Below are positions 26,078-34,605 of a stretch of DNA of 64,000 bases, piece after piece. Both the position numbers and the translations under genes were made by a program. The notes beneath the pieces are model-generated. The model had not been told where the DNA came from. It searched no databases and saw nothing but the letters and a program-made list of their open reading frames with translations. Origin of the DNA: Gordonia malaquae NBRC 108250 (GTDB lineage Bacteria > Actinomycetota > Actinomycetes > Mycobacteriales > Mycobacteriaceae); assembly GCF_000344135.1 (NCBI RefSeq), contig NZ_BAOP01000030.1, positions 1 through 64,000 of the forward strand, given 5' to 3'. Position 1 is the first letter of the stretch. Each line of letters opens with the position of its first letter.

Positions 26078-26318
26078 GTCAACTCTTTCTCTGGAGTTCC
26101 TGTCCGGAACACGGATGTCGTGCATACAGGGGACACGACCTGACCCGACAGTAACTTCTGTGATTCGGGTTATGCCCACGGCGTGGGTATGCCACGAGTC
26201 ACACGGCATGAATCATTCGTTCGCAGGACGAATTTGTGCCCGAGAGCACAGCGACAACCCCACTTGATCGATTGATCGACAACGATTGCTGGTCCAACGC
26301 CCGAACTTGGCGGCATCA

Positions 26319-26332
26319 TTACTCACGAGTAA
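26319..26332. promoter_or_regulatory. Palindrome TTACTC-AC-GAGTAA, candidate operator
   Basis: A perfect 6-bp inverted repeat with a 2-base centre lies in the 427-base divergent interval between the exported protein gene and the Fe-S reductase. Its form fits a TetR-family dimer site, and it lies about 170 bases before the reductase start. The rest of the interval (26078-26504) shows no gene. Confidence 0.4.
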
Positions 26333-26504
26333 CATTCTCTCCAGAGACCTGGAACACGTTGCAACCTGCGAAGTTAGGTAAACCTTGGCGGCGCAGGGCA
26401 GGGCCGAAGCCTTACGGTTACCAGGAGAAAAACGTCGACTTCGACGCGGGCATCGGCCGCTCACGTCGAGTCTTGGTACGACCTGAAGAAAGGCCGGTAC
26501 TTCC

Positions 26505-29500
26505 ATGACGACGACCACGGTTGTGATCGGATCGATTGCCGTTCTGATCAGCATCGCCTGCTGGGGTTCATTCCTCCGCGGCGTGACCAACATGGCGCGA
26601 ACGATCTTCCAAGGACAGAAGGTCGACTCGGGGCGCTTCGCGTACCCGGGCAAGCGCCTGTACACGATGCTCAAGGAGTTCATCGCGCACACGCGCATGG
26701 TGAAGTTCCGAACCGTCGGCGTGGCGCACTGGCTCGTGATGATCGGGTTCCTCGGCGGCTTCCTGCTGTTCTTCGAGGCGTACGGCCAGGCGATCAACCC
26801 CGAGTTCCACTGGCCGCTCTTCGGCAACACCTTCGGCTGGCATCTGTGGGACGAGATCCTCGGCATCGGCACCGTGGTCGGCATCGTGACCCTCATCGTC
26901 ATCCGGCAGATCAACCACCCCCGCATCCCGGGTCGCCTGTCGCGGTTCAGCGGCTCGCGCTTCGCCCCCGCCTACATCATCGAGAGCATCGTCCTCGTCG
27001 AGGGCCTGGGCATGATCTTCGTCAAGGCAGGCAAGATCGCCACGTACGGTCACGCGAACGCCGGCTCGGACTTCTTCACCATGCAGGTCGCCAAGCTGCT
27101 GCCGTCGAGTGCGCTGATGGTGGCACTGTTCGCCGTCGTCAAGCTCCTGTCGGGCAGCTTGTTCCTGCTTCTGGTCGGCCTCAACCTCAACTGGGGTGTC
27201 GCGTGGCACCGCTTCGCCGCGTTCCCCAACATCTTCTTCAAGCGTGAGTCCGACGGCGGCGTCGCCCTCGGCGCGGCCAAGCCGATGATGAGCCAGGGCA
27301 AGGTCCTGGACATGGAGACCGCCGATCCCGACGTCGACGCATTCGGTGCAGGCAAGATCGAGGACTTCAGCTGGAAGGGCTGGCTCGACTTCACGACCTG
27401 TACCGAATGTGGCCGCTGCCAGAGCCAGTGCCCCGCATGGAACACCGGCAAGCCGCTGTCTCCGAAGCTGATGATCATGTCGCTGCGAGACCACGCGTAC
27501 GCCAAGGCTCCGTACCTGCTCGCAGGCGGCAGCAAGGACATGAGCGGCGACGAGGTCGGCCTCGTGGACGCCGACGGCAACGTCGACGAAGCCAAGCTCG
27601 CGGCGATCCCGGAGGCCGCTCGCCTGGAAGCCGAGCGCAAGCTCGTCGGCGAATCGCTCGGCAGTGATCCCGCAGGCGCGGTCATCGACGTGGAAGCACT
27701 GTGGAGCTGCACTACCTGTGGCGCCTGCGTCGAGCAGTGCCCCGTCGACATCGAGCACGTCGACCACTTCATCGACATGCGCCGCTACCAGGTGCTCATC
27801 GAGTCGGACTTCCCGTCCGAGCTCGCGGGCATGTTCAAGAACCTTGAGAACAAGGGCAACCCCTGGGGTCAGAACTCGTCGGCGCGCACCGCGTGGATCG
27901 ACGAGATGGACATCAACATCCCGGTGTACGGCAAGGACGTCGAGTCGTTCGAGGGCTACGAATACCTCTTCTGGGTCGGTTGCGCCGGCGCATACGAGGA
28001 CCGTGCGAAGAAGACCACGAAGGCCGTCGCCGAGCTTCTCGACATCGCCGCCGTCGACTTCCTCGTCCTCGGTGAGGGCGAGACCTGTACCGGCGACTCC
28101 GCTCGCCGCGCGGGCAACGAGTTCCTGTTCCAGATGCTGGCACAGCAGAACATCGAGACCTTCAATGAGCTCTTCGCGACCGCTCCGACGCAGCGCAAGA
28201 AGATCGTCGTCACGTGTGCACACTGCTTCAACGCTCTCGGCAACGAGTACCCACAGGTCGGCGGCGACTACGAGGTTGTTCACCACACGCAGCTGCTGAA
28301 CCGCCTGGTTCGCGAGAAGCGCCTCGTCCCGGTGGCCCCGATCGGCGGCGGCGAAGCCGTCACGTACCACGACCCCTGCTACCTGGGCCGTCACAACAAG
28401 GTCTACGACGCTCCGCGTGAGTTGATGGACGCGGCGGGCGGCCAGCTCGCCGAGATGCCGCGTCACGGCGAGCGTTCCATGTGCTGTGGCGCCGGTGGTG
28501 CTCGCATGTGGATGGAAGAGCAGATCGGCAAGCGCATCAACGTCGACCGCGTCGACGAAGCGCTCGACACCCTGACGGCCGCACCTGCGGGTGAGACGAC
28601 CAAGAAGATCGCGACCGGCTGCCCGTTCTGCCGCGTGATGCTGACCGACGGCGTGACCGCCCAGCTCAGCGGTACTGAAGACGAGGGCAAGGTCGAGGTC
28701 GTCGACGTCGCGCAGATGATTCTCGAGGGCGTCAACCGCGGTCGTGAGCAGGTCAAGCGTGGAGGCCAGTTCCTCGGCCCGATCGCCGTTGCCGCGCCTG
28801 TCGTCGAGGCTCCGGCCGCACCCGCTCCCGCAGCCAAGCCCGCAGCTGCTCCGGCAGCTGCCAAGCCCGCTGCCGCTCCGGCGGCCGGCGGCCTCGCTCC
28901 TGCGGGCGGTCTGAAGAAGCCGGGCGGTCTCAAGAAGCCTGGCGGTGCACCCAAGCCGGGTGGCGCGGCCGCCGCAGCTCCAGCGGCTGCACCGGCCGCA
29001 CCTGCAGCCGGTGGACTGGCCATGGGCGGCGGACTCAAGAAGCCGGGCGGACTGAAGAAGCCCGGCGGTGCACCCAAGCCCGGCGGCGCAGCTCCTGCCG
29101 CTGCAGCTCCGACTGCTCCCACAGCCGCTCCCGCGGCCACCGCAGCGACCGAGGGCAAGGCCAAGGGCTTCGGCATGGCAGGCGGACTCAAGAAGCCGGG
29201 CGCCAAGAAGCCCGGTACCGCAGCTCCCGCCGCCGCTCCGACTGCGGCCGCTGAGGCACCTGCGGCGGAAGCTCCAGCGACTGCAGCGCCAGCCGGTGCT
29301 GCTGTCACTGCGGGAACCGAGGGCAAGGCCAAGGGCTTCGGCATGGCAGGTGGCCTCAAGAAGCCGGGCGCCAAGAAGCCCTTCGGCGGAGCTCAGGAAC
29401 CACCCGCTGCCGCTCCGGCCGCAGCCACTCCGGCACCTGCTGCAGCAGAGCCCGAGACCGAGGCGGTAGCCGAGGAAGCACCGGCAGCTGTCGAGGCGGC

Positions 29501-29606
29501 CGAAGCCGCCCCGGCAACCGATTCGCGAACGATCACCGAGACTGGTGCGTCGAAGGCGAAGGGTTTTGGCATCGCAGCCGGAAAGAAGCGCCCCGGCGCT
29601 AAGTGA
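26505..29606 (+). CDS. Membrane-bound Fe-S heterodisulfide-reductase-like protein, Rv0338c type
   Basis: The 1033-residue protein has five or so N-terminal membrane helices (residues 1-240) resembling a nitrate-reductase gamma/DsrM cytochrome module, two [4Fe-4S] ferredoxin motifs (CTECGRCQSQCP near 301 and CTTCGACVEQCP near 405), and two CCG domains (CAHCFNALG, CYLGRH, MCCGAGGARMW, CPFCRVML). It would pass electrons between membrane quinol and a cytoplasmic acceptor. Residues from about 765 on are a Pro/Ala/Lys tail with repeats of GGLKKPGG and KGFGMAGGLKKPGAKKP. The mycobacterial homologue Rv0338c sits next to aspC, as a related gene does here. The reaction is unproven. Confidence 0.9.
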   Translation: MTTTTVVIGSIAVLISIACWGSFLRGVTNMARTIFQGQKVDSGRFAYPGKRLYTMLKEFIAHTRMVKFRTVGVAHWLVMIGFLGGFLLFFEAYGQAINPEFHWPLFGNTFGWHLWDEILGIGTVVGIVTLIVIRQINHPRIPGRLSRFSGSRFAPAYIIESIVLVEGLGMIFVKAGKIATYGHANAGSDFFTMQVAKLLPSSALMVALFAVVKLLSGSLFLLLVGLNLNWGVAWHRFAAFPNIFFKRESDGGVALGAAKPMMSQGKVLDMETADPDVDAFGAGKIEDFSWKGWLDFTTCTECGRCQSQCPAWNTGKPLSPKLMIMSLRDHAYAKAPYLLAGGSKDMSGDEVGLVDADGNVDEAKLAAIPEAARLEAERKLVGESLGSDPAGAVIDVEALWSCTTCGACVEQCPVDIEHVDHFIDMRRYQVLIESDFPSELAGMFKNLENKGNPWGQNSSARTAWIDEMDINIPVYGKDVESFEGYEYLFWVGCAGAYEDRAKKTTKAVAELLDIAAVDFLVLGEGETCTGDSARRAGNEFLFQMLAQQNIETFNELFATAPTQRKKIVVTCAHCFNALGNEYPQVGGDYEVVHHTQLLNRLVREKRLVPVAPIGGGEAVTYHDPCYLGRHNKVYDAPRELMDAAGGQLAEMPRHGERSMCCGAGGARMWMEEQIGKRINVDRVDEALDTLTAAPAGETTKKIATGCPFCRVMLTDGVTAQLSGTEDEGKVEVVDVAQMILEGVNRGREQVKRGGQFLGPIAVAAPVVEAPAAPAPAAKPAAAPAAAKPAAAPAAGGLAPAGGLKKPGGLKKPGGAPKPGGAAAAAPAAAPAAPAAGGLAMGGGLKKPGGLKKPGGAPKPGGAAPAAAAPTAPTAAPAATAATEGKAKGFGMAGGLKKPGAKKPGTAAPAAAPTAAAEAPAAEAPATAAPAGAAVTAGTEGKAKGFGMAGGLKKPGAKKPFGGAQEPPAAAPAAATPAPAAAEPETEAVAEEAPAAVEAAEAAPATDSRTITETGASKAKGFGIAAGKKRPGAK

Positions 29607-29617
29607 TTCGATAGGAG

Positions 29618-29649
29618 AACGGCCCGGAAGCACCTGCTTCCGGGCCGTT
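29618..29649 (+). terminator. Terminator after the Fe-S reductase
   Basis: A 15-bp inverted repeat, AACGGCCCGGAAGCA with its complement around 2 bases, is followed by TTTTCCGTT. Confidence 0.9.
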
Positions 29650-29707
29650 TTCCGTTCGTTCGATCGACACCCATTCGGTAGCGCAATTGTGTTCCACGCC
29701 ACTCATC

Positions 29708-29745
29708 AAGTCGGAAGTGTGCCGACTTACAGCAAATTGGCACAC
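29708..29745. promoter_or_regulatory. Overlapping inverted repeats before the Ig-repeat operon
   Basis: AAGTCGG and CCGACTT flank 7 bases (29708-29728), and GTGTGCC and GGCACAC flank 15 bases (29717-29745). The two symmetries overlap, which is compatible with competing operators or with one extended site. They lie about 130-170 bases before the start of the first Ig-repeat gene. Confidence 0.35.
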
Positions 29746-29876
29746 GGTTGTGTCAGATGATCACTCCAGTCACACGCGCAACAAGCACTGTCGTCGGATG
29801 TCTTAGATTCTCCTCAGCAATGCCCGAATCGACGCTCTCCCTGTCGCATTCGCCCGCACGAAGAAGGGGAAACTTC

Positions 29877-31808
29877 ATGTTCAGCCGCAAGAGTGCGGCG
29901 ACCGTCGCGACGATCGCCACCGCGGTCGGTTCGCTGGTCGCGTTCGCACCCGCATCACCCGCGTCCGCCGCGGACGTCGTAACAACCACATCGTTCACAC
30001 ATACCTGTGCCGTAGACGGAACGTTCTCCGACTGGACGACGGCATACAACGACACCATGGTCGTGAGTGCGCCTGCCACGGTCGCGCCGGGCGAACAGTT
30101 CACCATCAAGATGCAGGCAGGTTCGCTGGTGATGCCCGACGCCAACATTGGCCGCCTGAAGTACGACTTCAAAGTCCCGACCGGCGTGACCGTCGAATCG
30201 GCCGCGATCGTCCCCGGCACCGCCGTCGGGCTCGGCGGCCAGACTCCGACACTGTTCCGAGTGAACTCCGCGGGCCAAGTCGACGCCGCCGGCGAGTACT
30301 TCCGCATCACCGGCGATGGCCACCTCACGATCAACAACGGCCCCAACGGCAAGGACAACGACCCCGGCAAGGGGTTGCAGGTCAACAAGAACGTCCAGTG
30401 GAAGACCCCGCAGATCGCGATCGTCGTGAAGGCCTCGATGACCGAGGGCACCCATATCAAGACGGGCATCCGAACCGGCGACGACACCGCCGCAATCAAG
30501 GCGGACTCGACGAGCATCAGCTTCGGCGACACGCGCAATGTCGTCGACAAGACCGCGACGTACTGCGTCGCCGCGGGCGACGGGCGTGGAGCGCTGTCGG
30601 ACACCGAAGTCGTGGACCCTGCCGTCCGCACCACAGTCGCTATCGATGTGCCGGACAATGCAGGCGTCGGCCAGGAAGTCGCCCTCAAGGCCAACCTCGA
30701 CCCGAACAACGCCGAGGGCAAGGTCCAGTTCAAGGACGGCTCCGACGATATCGGCGGACCGGTCACAGTCCACAACGGTGTGGCGATACTCGATCACACG
30801 TTCACCACACGCGGCGACCATGACATCAAGGCAGTCTTCACCGCGGACGCAGGCTTCCGTGACGCTGTGTCCGCCGTCAAGACGGTCACTGTGAAGACTG
30901 CGACCACCACGACACTCACTGTTCCGGCCACCGCCAGGGTCGGCGAGGACGTCGAGTTCACCGCGAACGTCTCCCCCGATGAGGCGACCGGAACCGTGCA
31001 GTTCAAAGAAGGAACCACCGACCTCGGTGCACCGGAGCCCGTGGTGAACGGCAAGGCCACCATCACCCGCAAGTACGACGAGGCGGGCAGCCACACCATC
31101 AAGGCAGTCTTCAACGCCACCGGGCATTTCGCCGACTCCGAGTCGGACGCCAAGACCGTGACCGTCAAGGACGCCGACTTCGCGACCACCGCCGTCGTAA
31201 TCGACCCGATGGACGCGGTGACCGGCGAGTCGACCGCGCTCCGCGCCACCGTCCGCCCGATTCCCGACGGCGGCGAGGTCGAGTTCTTCGTCGACGGCGC
31301 ATCGGTCGGCAAGGCTGACGTCGGAACCGGAGACGGCGTCGCAGTTCTGGCCCACACGTTCACCACAGCGGGCTCGGCATCTGTGACCGCCAAGTTCCTC
31401 GGTGCTGAAGGCTTCGCCGCATCCGCCGAGTCGGCTCCCCGCACGGTGACCGTCCGTAACCCGGACACCCGCACCGACTCGAGCACCGAGCTGACCGTCG
31501 CGGGCGCACCCAACGTCGGCAAGACCGCGACGTTCACCGCCCGCGTCACTCCCGGCACCGCGGGCGGAAAGGTCCAGTTCCGAGTTGGAACCACTGAGGT
31601 CGGCACGCCTGTCGACGTCGTGAACGGCGTCGCGACCCTCACTTACACGTTCAACGCCGAAGGCACGTTCGCGATCACCGCGGAGTACCTGGGCGACAGC
31701 AACAACCGCGGCTCCGAGTCGGGCCCGACCGTGGTCAAGGTGACCACCGCGTCAACTCCTGTCGACCCGGGCGGCAACGGCTCGCTCTCCAACATTTTCG
31801 GCAGCTAG
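29877..31808 (+). CDS. Exported protein with four bacterial Ig-like repeats (paralogue 1)
   Basis: The 643-residue product has a Sec signal (FSRKSAATVATIATAVGSLV, cleavage near ASA/AD), an N-terminal domain of about 230 residues containing IVPGTAVGLGGQTPTLFRVN, then four Ig-like repeats of about 90 residues each, marked by G-x-V-Q-F-K-x-G and VNGxATLTYTF-type strands. It ends in a Pro/Gly linker and GGNGSLSNIFGS. I chose the ATG at 29877 because it carries AAGGGG and directly starts the signal peptide; the frame opens 129 bases earlier. It is likely a cell-surface or matrix protein; binding partner unknown. Confidence 0.85.
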   Translation: MFSRKSAATVATIATAVGSLVAFAPASPASAADVVTTTSFTHTCAVDGTFSDWTTAYNDTMVVSAPATVAPGEQFTIKMQAGSLVMPDANIGRLKYDFKVPTGVTVESAAIVPGTAVGLGGQTPTLFRVNSAGQVDAAGEYFRITGDGHLTINNGPNGKDNDPGKGLQVNKNVQWKTPQIAIVVKASMTEGTHIKTGIRTGDDTAAIKADSTSISFGDTRNVVDKTATYCVAAGDGRGALSDTEVVDPAVRTTVAIDVPDNAGVGQEVALKANLDPNNAEGKVQFKDGSDDIGGPVTVHNGVAILDHTFTTRGDHDIKAVFTADAGFRDAVSAVKTVTVKTATTTTLTVPATARVGEDVEFTANVSPDEATGTVQFKEGTTDLGAPEPVVNGKATITRKYDEAGSHTIKAVFNATGHFADSESDAKTVTVKDADFATTAVVIDPMDAVTGESTALRATVRPIPDGGEVEFFVDGASVGKADVGTGDGVAVLAHTFTTAGSASVTAKFLGAEGFAASAESAPRTVTVRNPDTRTDSSTELTVAGAPNVGKTATFTARVTPGTAGGKVQFRVGTTEVGTPVDVVNGVATLTYTFNAEGTFAITAEYLGDSNNRGSESGPTVVKVTTASTPVDPGGNGSLSNIFGS

Positions 31809-31834
31809 CCCGCACCTTCCACTAGGAGATTCTC

Positions 31835-33577
31835 GTGCAGAAGAGAACCCGCCGACTCGTCACGATCGGCGCAGTAACCCTCGCCGGGCTCACGGTCGTG
31901 CCGACCGTGCCCGCGAACGCAGAAACCACCACCACCGTCTTCGACGTCATGTGCAAGGCGACACCGTCGTCGTCGCTCGCGGGCGGACCGCAGAACATCG
32001 GCAACCCCGGTGCCCCCATCGATGTCGAAGCGCCCGCCAATGTCAATGCGGGCGAAGAGTTCGATGTCGTCATCTCGCCCCCGCCGATCACGATCCCGAA
32101 CAGCATCGCCGCGTCGGGTATCACCGCGACGATCGAAGAGTCGTCGCGGATCAAGATCGACGTGATGATGCCCTCGAACGCCACGTATCTCAGCGGCGAG
32201 ATCGTCCCGGGCACAGCTATCGGACTGAGCGGAACCGCACCGAACATGCTCCGCGTCAACGAGGCGGGCACGGTCGACCCCAACGGTTCCATCCTGCGCC
32301 TGTCGGGTAACAACCAGGTGATCGGCAACGGCCCCGGATCGAGCAAGAACTCGTCCGGCGGCATCGTCGCGAAGAACGTCGGCGGCAGCGGCGCATCCAC
32401 AACGTTCAAGCTCCCGCAGGTCAAAGCACGGCTGCAGGCAGGCGCGTCGGGTTCCATCACACTGAAGCTCCGCACCGCGGGCAGCGCGGGCGAGTTCGGC
32501 AACGACGCCAACCCGATCACGCTGCTTCCGAAGGCGAGCGCGCCCATCGTCGGCACGATCTGGGCACCCGCCCAGTGCACGCCGCGGACCACCGCCGACG
32601 GCCCGCTGAACAACGGGGCAGGTCCGCTGGCCACGGTGAACATCACCGAGGCCGACAAGTCGACCACCACAACCCTCGCGGTGCCCGGCACCGTCAAGAA
32701 CGGCGACACCGCCACCTTGACCGCAAACGTCGCGCCCGCGGCGAACGGCGGCACCGTGCAGTTCTCGCTGAACGGCGACGATCTCGGCGCACCGGTCGAC
32801 GTCGAGAACGGCAAGGCCTCGATCGAGCACAAGTTCGAGACCGACGGCGACTTCGATGTGAAGGCCGTCTTCTCCGGCACGAACGGATTCGAGGGCTCCA
32901 CGTCGGGCACCAAGACGATCAAGGTCACGACCGACGACGTCGCCACATCGGTTCGCACCACCGGTCCGAACGACGCGTACGTAGACGAGGACGTCAACCT
33001 GACCGCCCAGGTCACCCCTGCAGTCCAGGGTGGCACCGTGACGTTCACCGTGGACGGCGCGCTCGGTCCGACTGCGAACGTCGGCTCCGACGGCACCGCT
33101 GTCGCACCCTACAAGTTCACAACGCCGGGCACTCACCGCGTGTTGGCCCGATACTCAGGACGTTCGGGTGTCGCCGGCTCGGTGGCCCCGATGTTCCCGG
33201 TCAGCGTGACCACGGCCCCGGCGGCCTCGGTCTCGACCACGACCACACTGGCTCCGGTCGGCACGGTCAACAAGGGCGAGTCAGTGACTCTGAAGGCGAC
33301 GGTCGACCCGTCGAACGCGAACGGCACCGTGCAGTTCAAGATCGGCGACGATCCCATCGGACGCCCTGTCCGGGTCGTCAACGGCGTCGCGACTCTGACC
33401 ACGACGTTCGCCACCGGCGGCACGTTTGCGATCAGTGCTCAGTTCAAGGCCGACAACGGGTTCATCGACTCGGCTTCTGATCCCCAGACGCTGACCGTGC
33501 CCGGCGGACAGGATCCGACCGATCCCGGCACCAACCCCGGCGGAAACGGCTCGTTGGACAGCATCTTCGGCAGCTAA
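31835..33577 (+). CDS. Exported protein with three bacterial Ig-like repeats (paralogue 2)
   Basis: The 580-residue product starts with GTG after AGGAGA, 26 bases past paralogue 1, and has a Sec signal ending near ANA/ET. Its N-terminal domain shares IVPGTAIGLSGTAPNMLRVN with paralogue 1. Three Ig-like repeats follow, the last with GTVQFKIGDDPIGRPVRVVN, and the protein ends GGNGSLDSIFGS. The pair arose by duplication and differs in repeat number. The short gap suggests one transcript. Confidence 0.87.
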   Translation: MQKRTRRLVTIGAVTLAGLTVVPTVPANAETTTTVFDVMCKATPSSSLAGGPQNIGNPGAPIDVEAPANVNAGEEFDVVISPPPITIPNSIAASGITATIEESSRIKIDVMMPSNATYLSGEIVPGTAIGLSGTAPNMLRVNEAGTVDPNGSILRLSGNNQVIGNGPGSSKNSSGGIVAKNVGGSGASTTFKLPQVKARLQAGASGSITLKLRTAGSAGEFGNDANPITLLPKASAPIVGTIWAPAQCTPRTTADGPLNNGAGPLATVNITEADKSTTTTLAVPGTVKNGDTATLTANVAPAANGGTVQFSLNGDDLGAPVDVENGKASIEHKFETDGDFDVKAVFSGTNGFEGSTSGTKTIKVTTDDVATSVRTTGPNDAYVDEDVNLTAQVTPAVQGGTVTFTVDGALGPTANVGSDGTAVAPYKFTTPGTHRVLARYSGRSGVAGSVAPMFPVSVTTAPAASVSTTTTLAPVGTVNKGESVTLKATVDPSNANGTVQFKIGDDPIGRPVRVVNGVATLTTTFATGGTFAISAQFKADNGFIDSASDPQTLTVPGGQDPTDPGTNPGGNGSLDSIFGS

Positions 33578-33593
33578 TCCACTCTGGGCGAAC

Positions 33594-33673
33594 CGACTTC
33601 GCTCGCTCAACGAGCAGTGGGATCTCTCCGCGGTCCGCTCAAACCTCTGCTCCTTGAGCGAGCGTGCGGGTCG
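33594..33673. repeat. Inverted pair of dispersed-repeat variants
   Basis: CGACTTCGCTCGCTCAACGAGCAG begins near 33595, and the inverse CTGCTCCTTGAGCGAGCG occurs at 33648-33665. They lie between the stop codons of the convergent Ig-repeat and exonuclease genes, where the resulting hairpin could act as a terminator. Confidence 0.65.
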
Positions 33674-33687
33674 AAAGGTCCCGTCAG

Positions 33688-34548
33688 TCAGTCGCGGTAG
33701 CGGACTGAGAGCGGAGCGTGGTCGGACAGTCGGGCATCGGGCGAGGGCTCTTTGTCGACCCACACGGCTTCGGCGCGGCGGGCGAGTGCCGGCGAGGCCA
33801 GTTGGTGATCCACTCGCCAGCCGACGTCCTTGCTGAACGACTCCCCCGCCCAACTCCACCACGTCAGCGGCCCCGGTTGGTCGCCGTGGGTCTGCCGGAC
33901 CACGTCCACCAGACGCCTCGGCGACAGCAACGACGAGAACCACTCGCGCTCCTCGGGCAGGAATCCCTCCATCTTCCGCGCCGCGCGCCAATTGGTGACG
34001 TCGTGCTCAACGTGGGCGACGTTGAGGTCGCCGATCAGAGTGAAGTCACGCCCGGCGCGCGCCGCGGCCAGCCTGTTCCGGTCGAGTTCCCGCGCGAATC
34101 CGGCGAGGAACGCCATCTTCCGCTTGTACTTCGCACCGCCGTCCATCTCTGCCCGCATCCCGCCCGGGCGCTGAAGGTGCGCGGGCAGGCCGCCTTTCGG
34201 CAGGTAGAGGCAGGCTACGGTCAGCGGCCGATCGGCGAGGTCGACTTCGATGTAGCGCCCGTGGTCGGAGTATGCGCCGAGACCACGAGCCTTCGGGGGA
34301 ACGGCAGCCCATGACCGCACCGCGGCCGGTTCGTGGCGAGTGAGCAAGGCGACGCCGTTCCGGCCGGGGATCGACCCGACGTCCACCGCCGCCGAGTATC
34401 CGCGGAACTCGCCGACCTCCGACGCCGGACAACGCAGTTCCTGAAGTCCGACGACGTCGGGCGAGCGGTCGGCCAGCCAGTCGTCGAACCCGCGGCGTCG
34501 CGCGGCTCTGATGCCGTTGACGTTGAACGAAGTGACAGTGAAACCCAC
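33688..34548 (-). CDS. xth: Exodeoxyribonuclease III (AP endonuclease)
   Basis: The 286-residue nuclease of base-excision repair has the EEP-family signatures: TSFNVNGIRAA at the start, LQELRC with the metal-binding Glu, YLPKGG, IGDLNVAH with the Asp/Asn pair, and the C-terminal WRVDHQLAS and LSDHAPL. The GTG at 34548 gives a protein of normal length starting just before TSFNVNG; the open frame continues far upstream without similarity. It is divergent from the aminotransferase gene, with a 57-base promoter interval. Confidence 0.92.
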   Translation of the reverse strand: MGFTVTSFNVNGIRAARRRGFDDWLADRSPDVVGLQELRCPASEVGEFRGYSAAVDVGSIPGRNGVALLTRHEPAAVRSWAAVPPKARGLGAYSDHGRYIEVDLADRPLTVACLYLPKGGLPAHLQRPGGMRAEMDGGAKYKRKMAFLAGFARELDRNRLAAARAGRDFTLIGDLNVAHVEHDVTNWRAARKMEGFLPEEREWFSSLLSPRRLVDVVRQTHGDQPGPLTWWSWAGESFSKDVGWRVDHQLASPALARRAEAVWVDKEPSPDARLSDHAPLSVRYRD

Positions 34549-34589
34549 GCCACAACAATGCACGCTGGCGCATAATCGGTTGCCTTCGG

Positions 34590-34605
34590 CTGACAGAATG
34601 TACGT
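34590..34605 (+). promoter_or_regulatory. Leaderless-type promoter of the aminotransferase
   Basis: TGACAGAATGTACGT directly precedes the ATG at 34606. The same block, TGACAGAATGCACG, precedes the MerR gene start at 40036. Both place a CAGAAT-like -10 element about 8 bases before the start codon. Confidence 0.45.

Noticed and set aside
26236..26508. A 90-residue frame upstream of the Fe-S reductase
   Set aside because: No ribosome-binding site or protein features, and it crosses the probable promoter and the reductase start.
26568..29702. Antisense frame of more than 1000 residues opposite the Fe-S reductase
   Set aside because: The plus-strand protein has Fe-S and CCG motifs in order; the antisense frame is a high-GC shadow with no motifs.
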